A DNA stretch of 64,000 bases from Methanomicrobiaceae archaeon. Lineage in GTDB: Archaea; Halobacteriota; Methanomicrobia; Methanomicrobiales; Methanomicrobiaceae. This document shows, in pieces, positions 16,858 through 24,311 of the stretch (position 1 is the first letter of the stretch; each line of letters starts with the position of its first letter). The notes below the pieces were generated by a model. That model was not told where the DNA came from. It made no database searches and was given only the letters and a program-made list of their open reading frames with translations. The position numbers and the translations under genes were made by a program. The DNA is taken from contig JAFGKW010000036.1 of assembly GCA_016928355.1 (NCBI GenBank), forward strand, positions 1 through 64,000, read 5' to 3'.

Positions 16858-18306
16858 ATGTCCGAATCCCCTGAACGGCAGAAGATGTCGCCGAAAGAGC
16901 TCCTGATCGTCCTCGTGATCTCACTGGGATCATTCATGTCCGGTCTTGATGCAACAATTGTAAATATCGCCCTTCCAACCATCGGAAAGGCGTTCGATGT
17001 ATCGACCGTGGCCGTATCGTGGGTATTAAATGCCTACCTGATCGTCCTCGTCAGTCTGCTCCTTGCGGCCTCGCGTCTCGGTGATATCAGGGGTTATCGG
17101 AAGATCTTCCTTGGGGGCTTTGTAATCTTCACCTGCGGGTCGGCCCTGTGCGGCTTTGCACCGACGATAGACATTCTGATTGGTTCACGTATGATCCAGG
17201 CTGTCGGCGGTGCAGTTATCGCTGCACTCGGATCTGTCATGGTCACGTCCTACCTTGCCTCCTCCCTCCGGGGGCAGGCACTTGGGTTTGTGGCGATGTT
17301 CACGATGCTCGGTGCTGCGCTCGGCCCCGTAGTCGGGGGATTTTTGACCAGCGCACTCTCGTGGCAGTTCATATTTTTCGTAAACCTGCCTGTCGGAATA
17401 CTTGCAATACTTCTCGGGCTGCACGTCCTGCCCCGTCTCGACCCGGTCTCGCCGGATGCACGGCTCGATGCCCCGGGCGCCGCCATCGTCTTTGTCGCCC
17501 TTGGAACTTTGATCTTCGGACTTACAATGCTCCAGGGGCCTTCAGGAACAGCAGCAATGGCCGCCCTTGCTGTATCTCTCGTCTTCTGGGCGCTTTTCTA
17601 TATCAGGGAACATCGTGCACCGGAGCCGCTCATCGACTTCAAGCTCTTCTCCAGCCGGGCGTTTTCTCTCCAGAATATAAACGTCATGATCGTTCAGCTC
17701 TGCATGGCCGGGGTAATGATCGTGATGCCGTTCTACCTTGAGATGGTGAAAGGAATTCCGACAGACAATGCCGGGACAATCCTGCTCGCCCTCCCCATAG
17801 GCATGATCCTGACCTCCCCAATCGCCGGAAGGGTTTCTGATGTCATCGGGACAAAAAAACCTATAATCATTGGATTGATAGTATCTGCCGCCGCTCTCTT
17901 CCTGCTCTCCAATCTAAGCGCCAGTTCGAGCGTAGGTCATGCGGAAGTCTATCTCTTCCTTCTCGGGGCGGGAACCGGGTTTGCTTATGCTCCGCTGAAC
18001 AGTGCGGTAATGGGAATTTCACCGCCGGAGTCACGCGGTTCGACATCGGGGCTTATCAAGATGATGACCAATCTCGGTTCTTCGCTTGGGGTCGCCCTTG
18101 TAATGCTTGTGGCAGCCGCCGCCCTCGGGCCGAAACTGGCCCAGGTATCCGCCCACACACTTCCTGCACAGGAGCTCGCAGGAGCCTTTGATGCTGCATT
18201 CTTTTTCCTCATGGGAGTCGAGATCCTCGGCCTTATCCTGATGTTTGCAATAAAGGATGTTCAGACGGATTACAGCACGGACGGGGAACCGGTTGCAGGA
18301 TTCTAA
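16858..18306 (+). CDS. MFS drug-efflux-type transporter, DHA2 family
   Basis: 482 residues, about 14 hydrophobic segments. The family signature G-L-D-A-T-I-V-N-I-A-L-P-T-I lies in the first helix, and a helix-5 motif G-A-A-L-G-P-V-V-G-G is present. DHA2 (QacA/EmrB-like) proteins export hydrophobic compounds by proton antiport; the substrate is unknown. AGGAAA precedes the ATG closely. GC content looks somewhat higher than in neighbouring sensor genes, which might indicate transfer but is a weak sign. It ends 78 bases before the preferred start of the ion-channel gene on the same strand. Confidence 0.9.
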   Translation: MSESPERQKMSPKELLIVLVISLGSFMSGLDATIVNIALPTIGKAFDVSTVAVSWVLNAYLIVLVSLLLAASRLGDIRGYRKIFLGGFVIFTCGSALCGFAPTIDILIGSRMIQAVGGAVIAALGSVMVTSYLASSLRGQALGFVAMFTMLGAALGPVVGGFLTSALSWQFIFFVNLPVGILAILLGLHVLPRLDPVSPDARLDAPGAAIVFVALGTLIFGLTMLQGPSGTAAMAALAVSLVFWALFYIREHRAPEPLIDFKLFSSRAFSLQNINVMIVQLCMAGVMIVMPFYLEMVKGIPTDNAGTILLALPIGMILTSPIAGRVSDVIGTKKPIIIGLIVSAAALFLLSNLSASSSVGHAEVYLFLLGAGTGFAYAPLNSAVMGISPPESRGSTSGLIKMMTNLGSSLGVALVMLVAAAALGPKLAQVSAHTLPAQELAGAFDAAFFFLMGVEILGLILMFAIKDVQTDYSTDGEPVAGF

Positions 18307-18384
18307 TCACATTTTTTTGAAATGCCCGGGTCTTTCCCGGCTGAAAGCGTCAGTATTTATGAGGTACCGGCTTTTATTACTGGT

Positions 18385-19296
18385 ATGAAAGATCCCGGAG
18401 TGTCTGGTATTACTGTAAAATCCAGGGTCCATGAAATACTCGAAAAATCCCCGGGCAGTGACAGGACGGCCTTTATCATCCAGGCCACACTTGCCATAGT
18501 CATACTTTTGAACACGGTTCTTGTCGTTATATATACCGTGCCGGAGATAGACCGGGATTACGGGCTTACAATAAATATCCTGATCACTGTCTGTCTGCTC
18601 GTCTTTGCAGCAGAATATATCCTCAGGCTCTGGTCATGTACCGAAGCCCCGACACTTCGCAGGAGGACAGCCGAACGCCTGCGGTATGCAACCGGATTTT
18701 TTATGATAATCGACATGATATCGATAATTCCGCTTGCATTTCCCTTCTTCTTTCCGAGGGATTTTGCACTTCTCAGGACGTTCCGACTGCTCTCTATATT
18801 CAAGCTGGGCCGTTACGCACGCCACTCGGAGTCTCTTGCAATGCTCAGGCGAGTAATTGTCAAGAAGAGGGAGATCTTCACTATCATGATCTTCTTTCTG
18901 GTATTCATCATTCTCTTCTCTTCCACAATTATGTATCTCGTCGAGTACGATGCCCAGCCGGAGAAGTTCTCAAGCATTCCCGCTGCGATGTGGTGGGCGA
19001 TGATGACAGTTACGACGGTCGGGTACGGGGACATAATCCCGGTAACACCCCTCGGGATGATGCTTGGATCGATCATAACACTTGCAGGGGTTCTCCTTCT
19101 CGCACTTCCGTCTGCAATTCTCGCATCCGGTTTTATCGAGGAGCGCCACAAGGAGCGTAATTTGTTATCCGGAACAACGCCTGAGAAGGAAATCGAGCTT
19201 CTTGAAAGGCTTGCGGGACTTAAAGAGAGCGGAAGTCTGTCGCGAGAAGAATTTGAAGAACTCAAACAGATTGTTCTGCGGAATAAGGAAGAATGA
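18385..19296 (+). CDS. Voltage-gated-type potassium channel
   Basis: 303 residues from the preferred ATG. Four voltage-sensor helices come first. The S4-like segment L-L-R-T-F-R-L-L-S-I-F-K-L-G-R-Y-A-R has regularly spaced positive residues. Then come S5, the pore and S6 with selectivity filter T-V-T-T-V-G-Y-G-D. The cytoplasmic tail ends in a SHOCT-like helix (L-E-R-L-A-G-L-K-E-S-G-S-L-S-R-E-E-F-E-E-L). The channel would conduct K+ across the cytoplasmic membrane. The frame opens at 18322; 18385 is preferred because a TATA-like TATTTATGAG lies about 25 bases upstream, suggesting a leaderless message. The 18322 start would add 21 residues. Confidence 0.88.
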   Translation: MKDPGVSGITVKSRVHEILEKSPGSDRTAFIIQATLAIVILLNTVLVVIYTVPEIDRDYGLTINILITVCLLVFAAEYILRLWSCTEAPTLRRRTAERLRYATGFFMIIDMISIIPLAFPFFFPRDFALLRTFRLLSIFKLGRYARHSESLAMLRRVIVKKREIFTIMIFFLVFIILFSSTIMYLVEYDAQPEKFSSIPAAMWWAMMTVTTVGYGDIIPVTPLGMMLGSIITLAGVLLLALPSAILASGFIEERHKERNLLSGTTPEKEIELLERLAGLKESGSLSREEFEELKQIVLRNKEE

Positions 19297-19299
19297 CGG

Positions 19300-19337
19300 T
19301 TAAACCTGAAAAATAATTTTTTTGGCTGATGCCTGGA
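19300..19337. terminator. T-rich terminator between convergent genes
   Basis: AAAAATAATTTTTTTGG lies between the convergent channel and lipoprotein genes. A T-run of this kind is the usual archaeal termination signal, and its A-rich 5' side could serve the opposite strand as well. Confidence 0.4.
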
Positions 19338-20123
19338 TCAGACCTGTGACTCTTCAATACTGACGGTCCATTCGCCGTCGCAGACTACGTTGAAGAGGTA
19401 GTTGTTGTCCTCTGAAACCGCCATAACTACGGAATCGTCATATGTACCCTCGTGCCATGCGAGCGGGGTCTGCAGGTCATCTTCCATGAGCGGATTTCCA
19501 TAGTAGTCGATCAGGTGTACGGCAGTGTACCCACAGTTCTCCGATTTTATCGCGATGTTGTATGTTCCGGCATTAATCTGGAAGAAAGGTGTCGCCTGAT
19601 TGCCGGTGCCCGTGAAGGTCTGGGGTGGGATTCCGTTGATTGCTTCGGGGAAGGAGGTCTCGATATTCCATGAACAGTCCGTGGTCACATCGAAGTTTGT
19701 CTCTGCGTTGTCCTCGATCATGAATAACTGTGTCCAGACATATTTACCGTCCTTCATTGCCTTATCTGCAACTTTTTCATTGAAGCCGAACGGGATTGAA
19801 ATGTAGTCCTTTTCGGTCGAGATGTCGATAGTTCCTGAATCGGGCTTGTCCTGCTCAAAGACGAGAAGGTGGACTCCGCCTGCAAGGCCTGTTGTTACCT
19901 TCCCGTTTCCTGTTCCGGAGAGATCTGCGGTCTCTTCTCCGGTCTCTTTCGTCTCTTCAGGCGTTGCCGGCTCTGTAGGGCCTGTCGTCGGAGCTGTCGT
20001 CTGTGCTGTTGTCTCCTGTGTGCCACTGTCGGTGGTCCCGGTACATCCTGCCGAAAGCACCAGTGCCGCTGCGAGAATGGCGATAAGAGTGGTTAAAACC
20101 AGAGTTCCTGTCTTTGATTTCAT
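19338..20123 (-). CDS. Exported lipoprotein, function unknown
   Basis: 261 residues from the ATG at 20123 (a TTG at 20132 also opens the frame). The N-terminus is a signal peptide ending in a lipobox-like L-V-L-S-A-G-C-T-G. A Thr/Pro/Glu-rich linker of about 50 residues follows, common in anchored archaeal surface proteins. The remaining 190 residues look like two related beta-rich halves: each contains a Cys followed by an aromatic-rich strand (T-D-C-S-W-N-I-E and V-C-D-G-E-W-T-V-S-I-E) and ends in a similar pattern, suggesting an internal duplication. No enzymatic motif is seen. No Shine-Dalgarno sequence precedes the start. Confidence 0.78.
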   Translation of the reverse strand: MKSKTGTLVLTTLIAILAAALVLSAGCTGTTDSGTQETTAQTTAPTTGPTEPATPEETKETGEETADLSGTGNGKVTTGLAGGVHLLVFEQDKPDSGTIDISTEKDYISIPFGFNEKVADKAMKDGKYVWTQLFMIEDNAETNFDVTTDCSWNIETSFPEAINGIPPQTFTGTGNQATPFFQINAGTYNIAIKSENCGYTAVHLIDYYGNPLMEDDLQTPLAWHEGTYDDSVVMAVSEDNNYLFNVVCDGEWTVSIEESQV

Positions 20124-20193
20124 GTTTAACAATTTTGCTTTACATTATTATTATTTTTTGATCGGATTTTTTTGGCGAATCGAAAATAGTTAT

Positions 20194-20216
20194 ATCAATT
20201 AATATGACATATTGAT
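20194..20216. promoter_or_regulatory. Inverted repeat at the start of the toxin operon
   Basis: ATCAAT-N11-ATTGAT, with the right arm ending 4 bases before the ATG at 20221. The surrounding TTAATATGACAT is partly repeated. The position suits an autoregulatory operator for the downstream antitoxin-toxin pair (inference). Confidence 0.45.
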
Positions 20217-20220
20217 TAAT

Positions 20221-20520
20221 ATGACAGAAGAGGGGGTAAGTGAACCCGCTGCTGTATATACAAGATCGAGACCTTCGCCGCGTCTTGAAACGGTCAGGAT
20301 GGTCGAGGAGTTCATCAGGGAATGGAGCGGTCACTACAAGCGGCGCGTACTCTGGGAGAATCTCCCGAAAAAGATGATGTACCAGACATACAAAGAGATC
20401 ATCGAATATCTTCTGGAATCGAAGAAGATCGCGATCAATTCGGAAGGCTACGTCGGATGGATCTTTGACAGCGATCTCTATGAGAGATACGCAAAGAGAC
20501 CTGACCTGAGAGTCAGGTAA
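20221..20520 (+). CDS. Winged-helix-like protein, putative antitoxin of the RelE-type pair
   Basis: 99 residues. The body (about 25-95) reads as helices with a small winged-helix pattern: L-W-E-N-L-P-K-K-M-M-Y-Q-T-Y-K-E-I-I-E-Y-L-L-E-S-K-K-I, then a short beta turn N-S-E-G-Y-V-G-W-I. It resembles the helix-turn-helix antitoxin-like proteins that precede RelE-type genes in methanogens, but no named family is recognised with certainty. The ATG at 20221 follows an inverted repeat. The RelE-like gene starts 13 bases after its stop, so the pair looks translationally linked. Confidence 0.6.
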   Translation: MTEEGVSEPAAVYTRSRPSPRLETVRMVEEFIREWSGHYKRRVLWENLPKKMMYQTYKEIIEYLLESKKIAINSEGYVGWIFDSDLYERYAKRPDLRVR

Positions 20521-20533
20521 TTTCGGGTTTCAC

Positions 20534-20872
20534 ATGAGATGCGCACTTTCTTTTGCCGATGAGAAGGTGAAGGCGGAATGGGAGCGGCTGAATTCATCCG
20601 GCAGGGGAGAGGACAAACAACTCGTCGCGATGCTGAACAGGGCGTTCGATGCACTGGAGAATGACTGCCGCTGCGGGGGTTATATCCGCAAAAAACAGAT
20701 TCACAAATATTATACGAAAAAATATGGGGAGCTGCCGAACCTGTGGAAGTACAATCTTTCGGACTCTTGGCGGCTCGTATATTTCGTAACCGCTTCGGGC
20801 GGAGATCCGCTGAGCGTTGTCGTCGAATGGATGACCCACACGGAATATGACAGGAGATTCGGGTATGACTGA
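20534..20872 (+). CDS. RelE/ParE-superfamily toxin-like protein
   Basis: 112 residues. The order of helices and strands (D-E-K-V-K-A-E-W-E-R-L, then K-K-Y-G-E-L-P-N-L-W-K-Y-N-L-S-D-S-W-R-L-V-Y-F-V) fits the RelE fold. The L-x-D-S-W-R-L-V-Y core is shared with ribosome-dependent mRNA interferases, and the end (E-W-M-T-H-T-E-Y-D-R-R-F-G-Y) matches the catalytic C-terminal helix region. It would cleave mRNA in the ribosome when its antitoxin is lost. It follows the small winged-helix-like gene by 13 bases. An HsdS remnant begins 5 bases later. Confidence 0.75.
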   Translation: MRCALSFADEKVKAEWERLNSSGRGEDKQLVAMLNRAFDALENDCRCGGYIRKKQIHKYYTKKYGELPNLWKYNLSDSWRLVYFVTASGGDPLSVVVEWMTHTEYDRRFGYD

Positions 20873-20877
20873 CCGGA

Positions 20878-21060
20878 ATGCAGGAGGGGAAGATAATAAA
20901 GCAGAAGGCCCCTCCCCCCCCTCTCCCCGAACAGCACCGGATCGTCGAACGGGTGGACGCTCTCATGAAGCTCTGCGACGAACTCGAAGAGCGGGTATCG
21001 GCACGGGACGGGGCGGCGGAGAGGCTCGTTCTTTCGGTCTGCGGCGGGATCTGCGGGTGA
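20878..21060 (+). pseudogene. hsdS: Remnant of type I restriction specificity subunit HsdS
   Basis: A 60-codon frame containing P-P-L-P-E-Q-H-R-I-V-E-R-V-D-A-L-M, the hallmark central/C-terminal conserved region of HsdS, followed by the coiled-coil start C-D-E-L-E-E-R-V. A full HsdS is about 400 residues, so this is roughly one seventh. A stop in frame lies just upstream (about 20866). No hsdM or hsdR is in the window. The overlapping frame from 20847 is a shadow. This indicates that a restriction locus once stood here and was deleted, leaving toxin-type neighbours. Confidence 0.8.
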
Positions 21061-21097
21061 GGTATCCCCGACCGCCAAAAGCTTGATAAAGTAAACA

Positions 21098-21123
21098 TCC
21101 AATATATTGGACATATGTCCAAT
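21098..21123. promoter_or_regulatory. Overlapping palindromes across the MNT start codon
   Basis: Half-sites TCCAAT (21098-21103), ATTGGA (21106-21111) and TCCAAT (21118-21123) form two perfect palindromes: a 14-base one at 21098-21111 and an 18-base one at 21106-21123. The second is centred on the ATG at 21115. The MNT protein has its own winged helix and could bind here to repress its translation or transcription (inference). Confidence 0.6.
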
Positions 21124-21702
21124 AATTTAGACATAACTGAGAATCACCTCAGGATCCTCTCCCTCTTTGCGAAGGGATATGACCGGGAGTATTACACCCG
21201 GGAGATCTGCCGTCATGTGCCCGTCTCCCACGGCACTGCCTGGAACGTCCTCTCCTCTCTTGAAGAAAAAGGTGTTACAACCTCGGGGATGAAAGGGAGA
21301 ACAAGGATATTCAGGCTGAAAAAGACCATAAATGCACAGAACTACATGCTCCTCGCCGAAAGTTACAGGAGGCTTAAATTTTCGGAAAAATACCCTCTTG
21401 TTGATGAGATAATATACAAAATCCTCCCTGAATTCAGCGGTCCGCTTGCACTCTTCGGCAGTTATTCATCCGGGGATGCGACAGAGAATTCCGATATCGA
21501 TCTCTTTGTGGCAGGCACCTTCAATAAAAATGAAATACTCAAAAATTCAAGGAAATTCGGAATCGAGATTAACGTTAAGCAATATGAAAAAGAACTCTTC
21601 AAAGAGGCAGGTTTGAAAGACTATCTTATCAGGGAGATCTATAATAATCATGTTTTTCTTAAATGCCCGGAATTTTTTGTGTCTGAGGTGATGAGGAATT
21701 GA
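21115..21702 (+). CDS. Winged-helix plus nucleotidyltransferase (MNT) antitoxin-type protein
   Basis: 195 residues. An N-terminal winged helix (about 8-68) with H-V-P-V-S-H-G-T-A-W-N-V-L-S-S-L-E is followed by a minimal nucleotidyltransferase domain: G-S-Y-S-S-G at 115-120 and S-D-I-D-L at 126-130, the metal-binding aspartates. In MNT/HEPN modules the MNT protein modifies the HEPN RNase (for example by AMPylating a tyrosine) to silence it. The HEPN gene overlaps its stop. Palindromic DNA covering its start codon suggests self-regulation through the N-terminal domain. Confidence 0.85.
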   Translation: MSNNLDITENHLRILSLFAKGYDREYYTREICRHVPVSHGTAWNVLSSLEEKGVTTSGMKGRTRIFRLKKTINAQNYMLLAESYRRLKFSEKYPLVDEIIYKILPEFSGPLALFGSYSSGDATENSDIDLFVAGTFNKNEILKNSRKFGIEINVKQYEKELFKEAGLKDYLIREIYNNHVFLKCPEFFVSEVMRN

Positions 21703-22166
21703 GCGATATTGAATGGTGCAAAAAACAGAGAAACGGGATAAAATTGATCGATCCAAGCGACAACCTCTCCGTTGCGTACCTGTCCAAAGCGGAAGATGCC
21801 CTTGAAACAATGAATTCAATCACCTCCCATTACTGGATAATCTCGACAGGGTATTATGCGATGTACTATTCTCTCTATGCTGTTTTAATGAAAGCCGGAA
21901 TAAAGAGTGAAATACACACATGCACAATCGGCTGCATGGATGAATGTTTTGAGAAGTACTTCGATTCTGATGATGTCGATACAATTGAAAATGCAAGAAT
22001 CCAGAGAGTCCAGTCCCAATACTATACTATCCGCGAATCCGGTAAAGATGAGGTAGCCGGAATAATAAAAATTGCCCCGGTCTTTCATCTAAAATGCAGG
22101 CATATCTGCGGAATGATAAAGCCGGGTGATATAGAAGAGATCAGGGAAATTGTAAGGGAAAAATAA
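21699..22166 (+). CDS. HEPN-domain toxin-type protein of MNT/HEPN pair
   Basis: 155 residues. Helical, with the HEPN family pattern Y-L-S-K-A-E-D-A-L-E-T-M, then G-Y-Y-A-M-Y-Y-S-L-Y-A-V-L-M-K-A-G. The strict R-x4-6-H RNase motif is not obvious (candidates are around K-S-E-I-H and R-I-Q-R), so catalytic activity is uncertain. The start is a TTG overlapping the upstream TGA stop (TTGA), with GAGGTG 8 bases before it; this gives tight translational coupling. It is expected to act as an RNase toxin neutralised by the MNT partner. Confidence 0.8.
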   Translation: MSDIEWCKKQRNGIKLIDPSDNLSVAYLSKAEDALETMNSITSHYWIISTGYYAMYYSLYAVLMKAGIKSEIHTCTIGCMDECFEKYFDSDDVDTIENARIQRVQSQYYTIRESGKDEVAGIIKIAPVFHLKCRHICGMIKPGDIEEIREIVREK

Positions 22167-22200
22167 ATTAATTATTCTTTTTGAATAGGAATAGATCCAT

Positions 22201-22380
22201 TCATCTCTTAAAAGCCCGGACCTTAATCGATAAAACGGTCTTCTCGATCTCTGCCAGCCTCTCTTTTGTAATGCCTTTGTCGTCCAGGATATCCTGCACA
22301 ACCGGATCGCTTGAGAACTGGTCGAGGGGAAGAGTCGAATCCCGGCCCGGTTCTCCTCCCCCAGGATGAATTCGACAGAA
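22201..22380 (-). pseudogene. Gene fragment of unknown origin
   Basis: On the minus strand an open frame without start codon reads like real protein: P-L-D-Q-F-S-S-D-P-V-V-Q-D-I-L-D-D-K-G-I, then T-K-E-R-L-A-E-I-E-K-T-V-L-S-I-K, ending at a TGA at 22201. It is blocked by a stop at 22381-22383 and converges on the HEPN gene. It looks like the C-terminal 50-60 residues of a lost gene. I do not recognise the family. The neighbouring frames are shadows. Confidence 0.4.
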
Positions 22381-22494
22381 TCACCGGCTGATCGAATAAA
22401 TATCCACATTGTGTTATTTTTATACTACTGAGTTTCTTTTCAACACTTAAACCGGATTGTTTATTATTCTGTAATTTATAGGAAAATTAGTGAA

Positions 22495-24276
22495 TTGAAG
22501 TTGAGGCGGACTGAAGATAGGGGAAGGGGAACGGTTACGGCAGGCGTTATGGTCTGTCAGAGGCTCTATGAGTCCCTGGAGCCTGCCCTTTCCTGCGGGA
22601 GACTCTCCGGCTTCCCCGTTGAGATCTGGCCCCGGCAATGCAGCGGGGACTGCATAAACATTCCCGGATTCGACGAGGCAGCATCCCGGCTCTCTCAAAA
22701 ATGCAGCCGTTTTTGTGTTCTTACCTGCTCCTGCCCCGATAATTCCTCCTTTCCGGATTATCCCGGTGAAAGACTGATAGCCACGCGACAGGGCGCAGAG
22801 CTTCTTCTTCCGTTGGACATTATATCTGAAAAACAGTCTGCAGGCGAAATTTTTCTTTTCCCTTCAAAATCCCCTGAGAATAAAGAATATCTCTCTTTTC
22901 TTCAGGACTCCTGTAAGAATAGTACCGGACTGCCCTCCGGGATAATCATTCCTGACACCGGTGCCGGGGCTGTTACGGAAGAATTCATCCGGGAAATTGA
23001 GAATATTACGGATATACCTGCGCAAGTCGAGAAGACTGGTCTTGACTTCTTTGAAAGCTATCTCGGAAGCCGGCTTTATGAAACCGGATATGACCTGGCA
23101 GGCCTGGAGGTTGAGAGATCCGTGATTGAAAAGGGGGGGCTTAAAAAGGAGCTTTCTGATTCCCTGATGGCTATGGATATGCTGGGACTGCTTGTCGGCC
23201 TTAAGGATGAGGAGAACGTAATCGAGACGACAATAGAGCTGATTTCCACTCTTTGTTCTCCCGAGCAGGTCGTATATGCCGGTGTAAGGAACAACCGGAT
23301 TGAATCTGTTTTTAAGCTCAAGCCTAAGTCAGAGGTGACCTCGTGCATTGATCTCCCCCCCGGATCAAAGGTTCCGGATATTAGTGAAAATCCCTCCGGG
23401 GACGGGTTTGTGCTTCCGGTTTCCGTGTGGGGAGAGATTGTAGGCCTCCTCTCTGTTGAGGGGATCGGCTCCTGTGCCCGGACGGAAAGTCACAAGAATA
23501 CTGTACTGTTATTTCTTCCTTTATGCGGTCTTGTAGTCAAGAATGCAAGGAATTATTATGAACTCGAAGCCGCTCTCTACGAGAGGGACGAAGAGATTGA
23601 GCTTAGGAAACAGGCGGAAGAGGGACTGTCGGGAGCGATAAGGAAGCTAAATCTTTTGTCGGGTGTGACCAGGCACGATATTTTGAACCAGATAATCATT
23701 GCAAATTACTATCTTGAAACGGCAATCGAGGACTCTCCTGAATGGGGTGAGACCTTAAGCCCTGTAAAGAAATCCATCGACGAGATCCACAGGCAGATAG
23801 AGTTTACAAAAAATTACCAGGATCTCGGGGTCTCGCCGCCCTCATGGCAGAATGCTCCGGGGCTTATCAGGAGATGCTTTGATGAAAGGGTATACCCGGC
23901 CGGTGTCGAGGTCGCAATCGATCTTCCTGAGACCGAATTCCTTGCTGATGCCATGCTTGGAAAGGCCTTCTGCAATGTCATATCCAATGCCTACAATCAT
24001 GCAGAAGGAATGAAACACCTGAAAATTACCGGAAGGCCTGTGGACGACTCATTTTTATTAACTATCGCTGACGATGGGGAGGGTGTCCCTGAGGATAAAA
24101 AAGAGCTTATATTCAGGCGTGGTCATGGAAAAAATCACGGTTACGGTCTCTTCCTTGTCAAAGAAATACTTGGCCTTACAGGGATTATTATCAGGGAGAC
24201 CGGTATGTTCGGGGATGGGGCCGTATTCGAGATCGTGATTCCCCCCGGGTCGTGGCGTAACACCGGTGCCGTTTGA
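22495..24276 (+). CDS. Cytoplasmic GAF sensor histidine kinase with Cys-rich N-terminus
   Basis: 593 residues (TTG start at 22495; an ATG at 22549 is a good alternative). No membrane segment. The first 90 residues hold seven or more Cys, including C-S-G-D-C and C-S-R-F-C-V-L-T-C-S-C, which suggests a metal, Fe-S or corrinoid site (inference). A GAF-like domain covers about 225-355, a coiled linker about 360-380, the H-box V-T-R-H-D-I-L-N with His394, and an intact HATPase (N-V-I-S-N-A-Y-N-H-A, D-D-G-E-G-V-P, G-Y-G-L-F-L). The exported glycosidase-like gene follows after 35 bases on the same strand. Confidence 0.85.
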   Translation: MKLRRTEDRGRGTVTAGVMVCQRLYESLEPALSCGRLSGFPVEIWPRQCSGDCINIPGFDEAASRLSQKCSRFCVLTCSCPDNSSFPDYPGERLIATRQGAELLLPLDIISEKQSAGEIFLFPSKSPENKEYLSFLQDSCKNSTGLPSGIIIPDTGAGAVTEEFIREIENITDIPAQVEKTGLDFFESYLGSRLYETGYDLAGLEVERSVIEKGGLKKELSDSLMAMDMLGLLVGLKDEENVIETTIELISTLCSPEQVVYAGVRNNRIESVFKLKPKSEVTSCIDLPPGSKVPDISENPSGDGFVLPVSVWGEIVGLLSVEGIGSCARTESHKNTVLLFLPLCGLVVKNARNYYELEAALYERDEEIELRKQAEEGLSGAIRKLNLLSGVTRHDILNQIIIANYYLETAIEDSPEWGETLSPVKKSIDEIHRQIEFTKNYQDLGVSPPSWQNAPGLIRRCFDERVYPAGVEVAIDLPETEFLADAMLGKAFCNVISNAYNHAEGMKHLKITGRPVDDSFLLTIADDGEGVPEDKKELIFRRGHGKNHGYGLFLVKEILGLTGIIIRETGMFGDGAVFEIVIPPGSWRNTGAV

Positions 24277-24311
24277 AATAAATATCAGATGGATTTATAT
24301 AGTCAGATAAT

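Noticed and set aside
20847-21086. 79-codon frame overlapping the HsdS remnant
   Set aside because: Arg/Gly/Pro-rich with no pattern; the overlapping frame has the HsdS hallmark motif.
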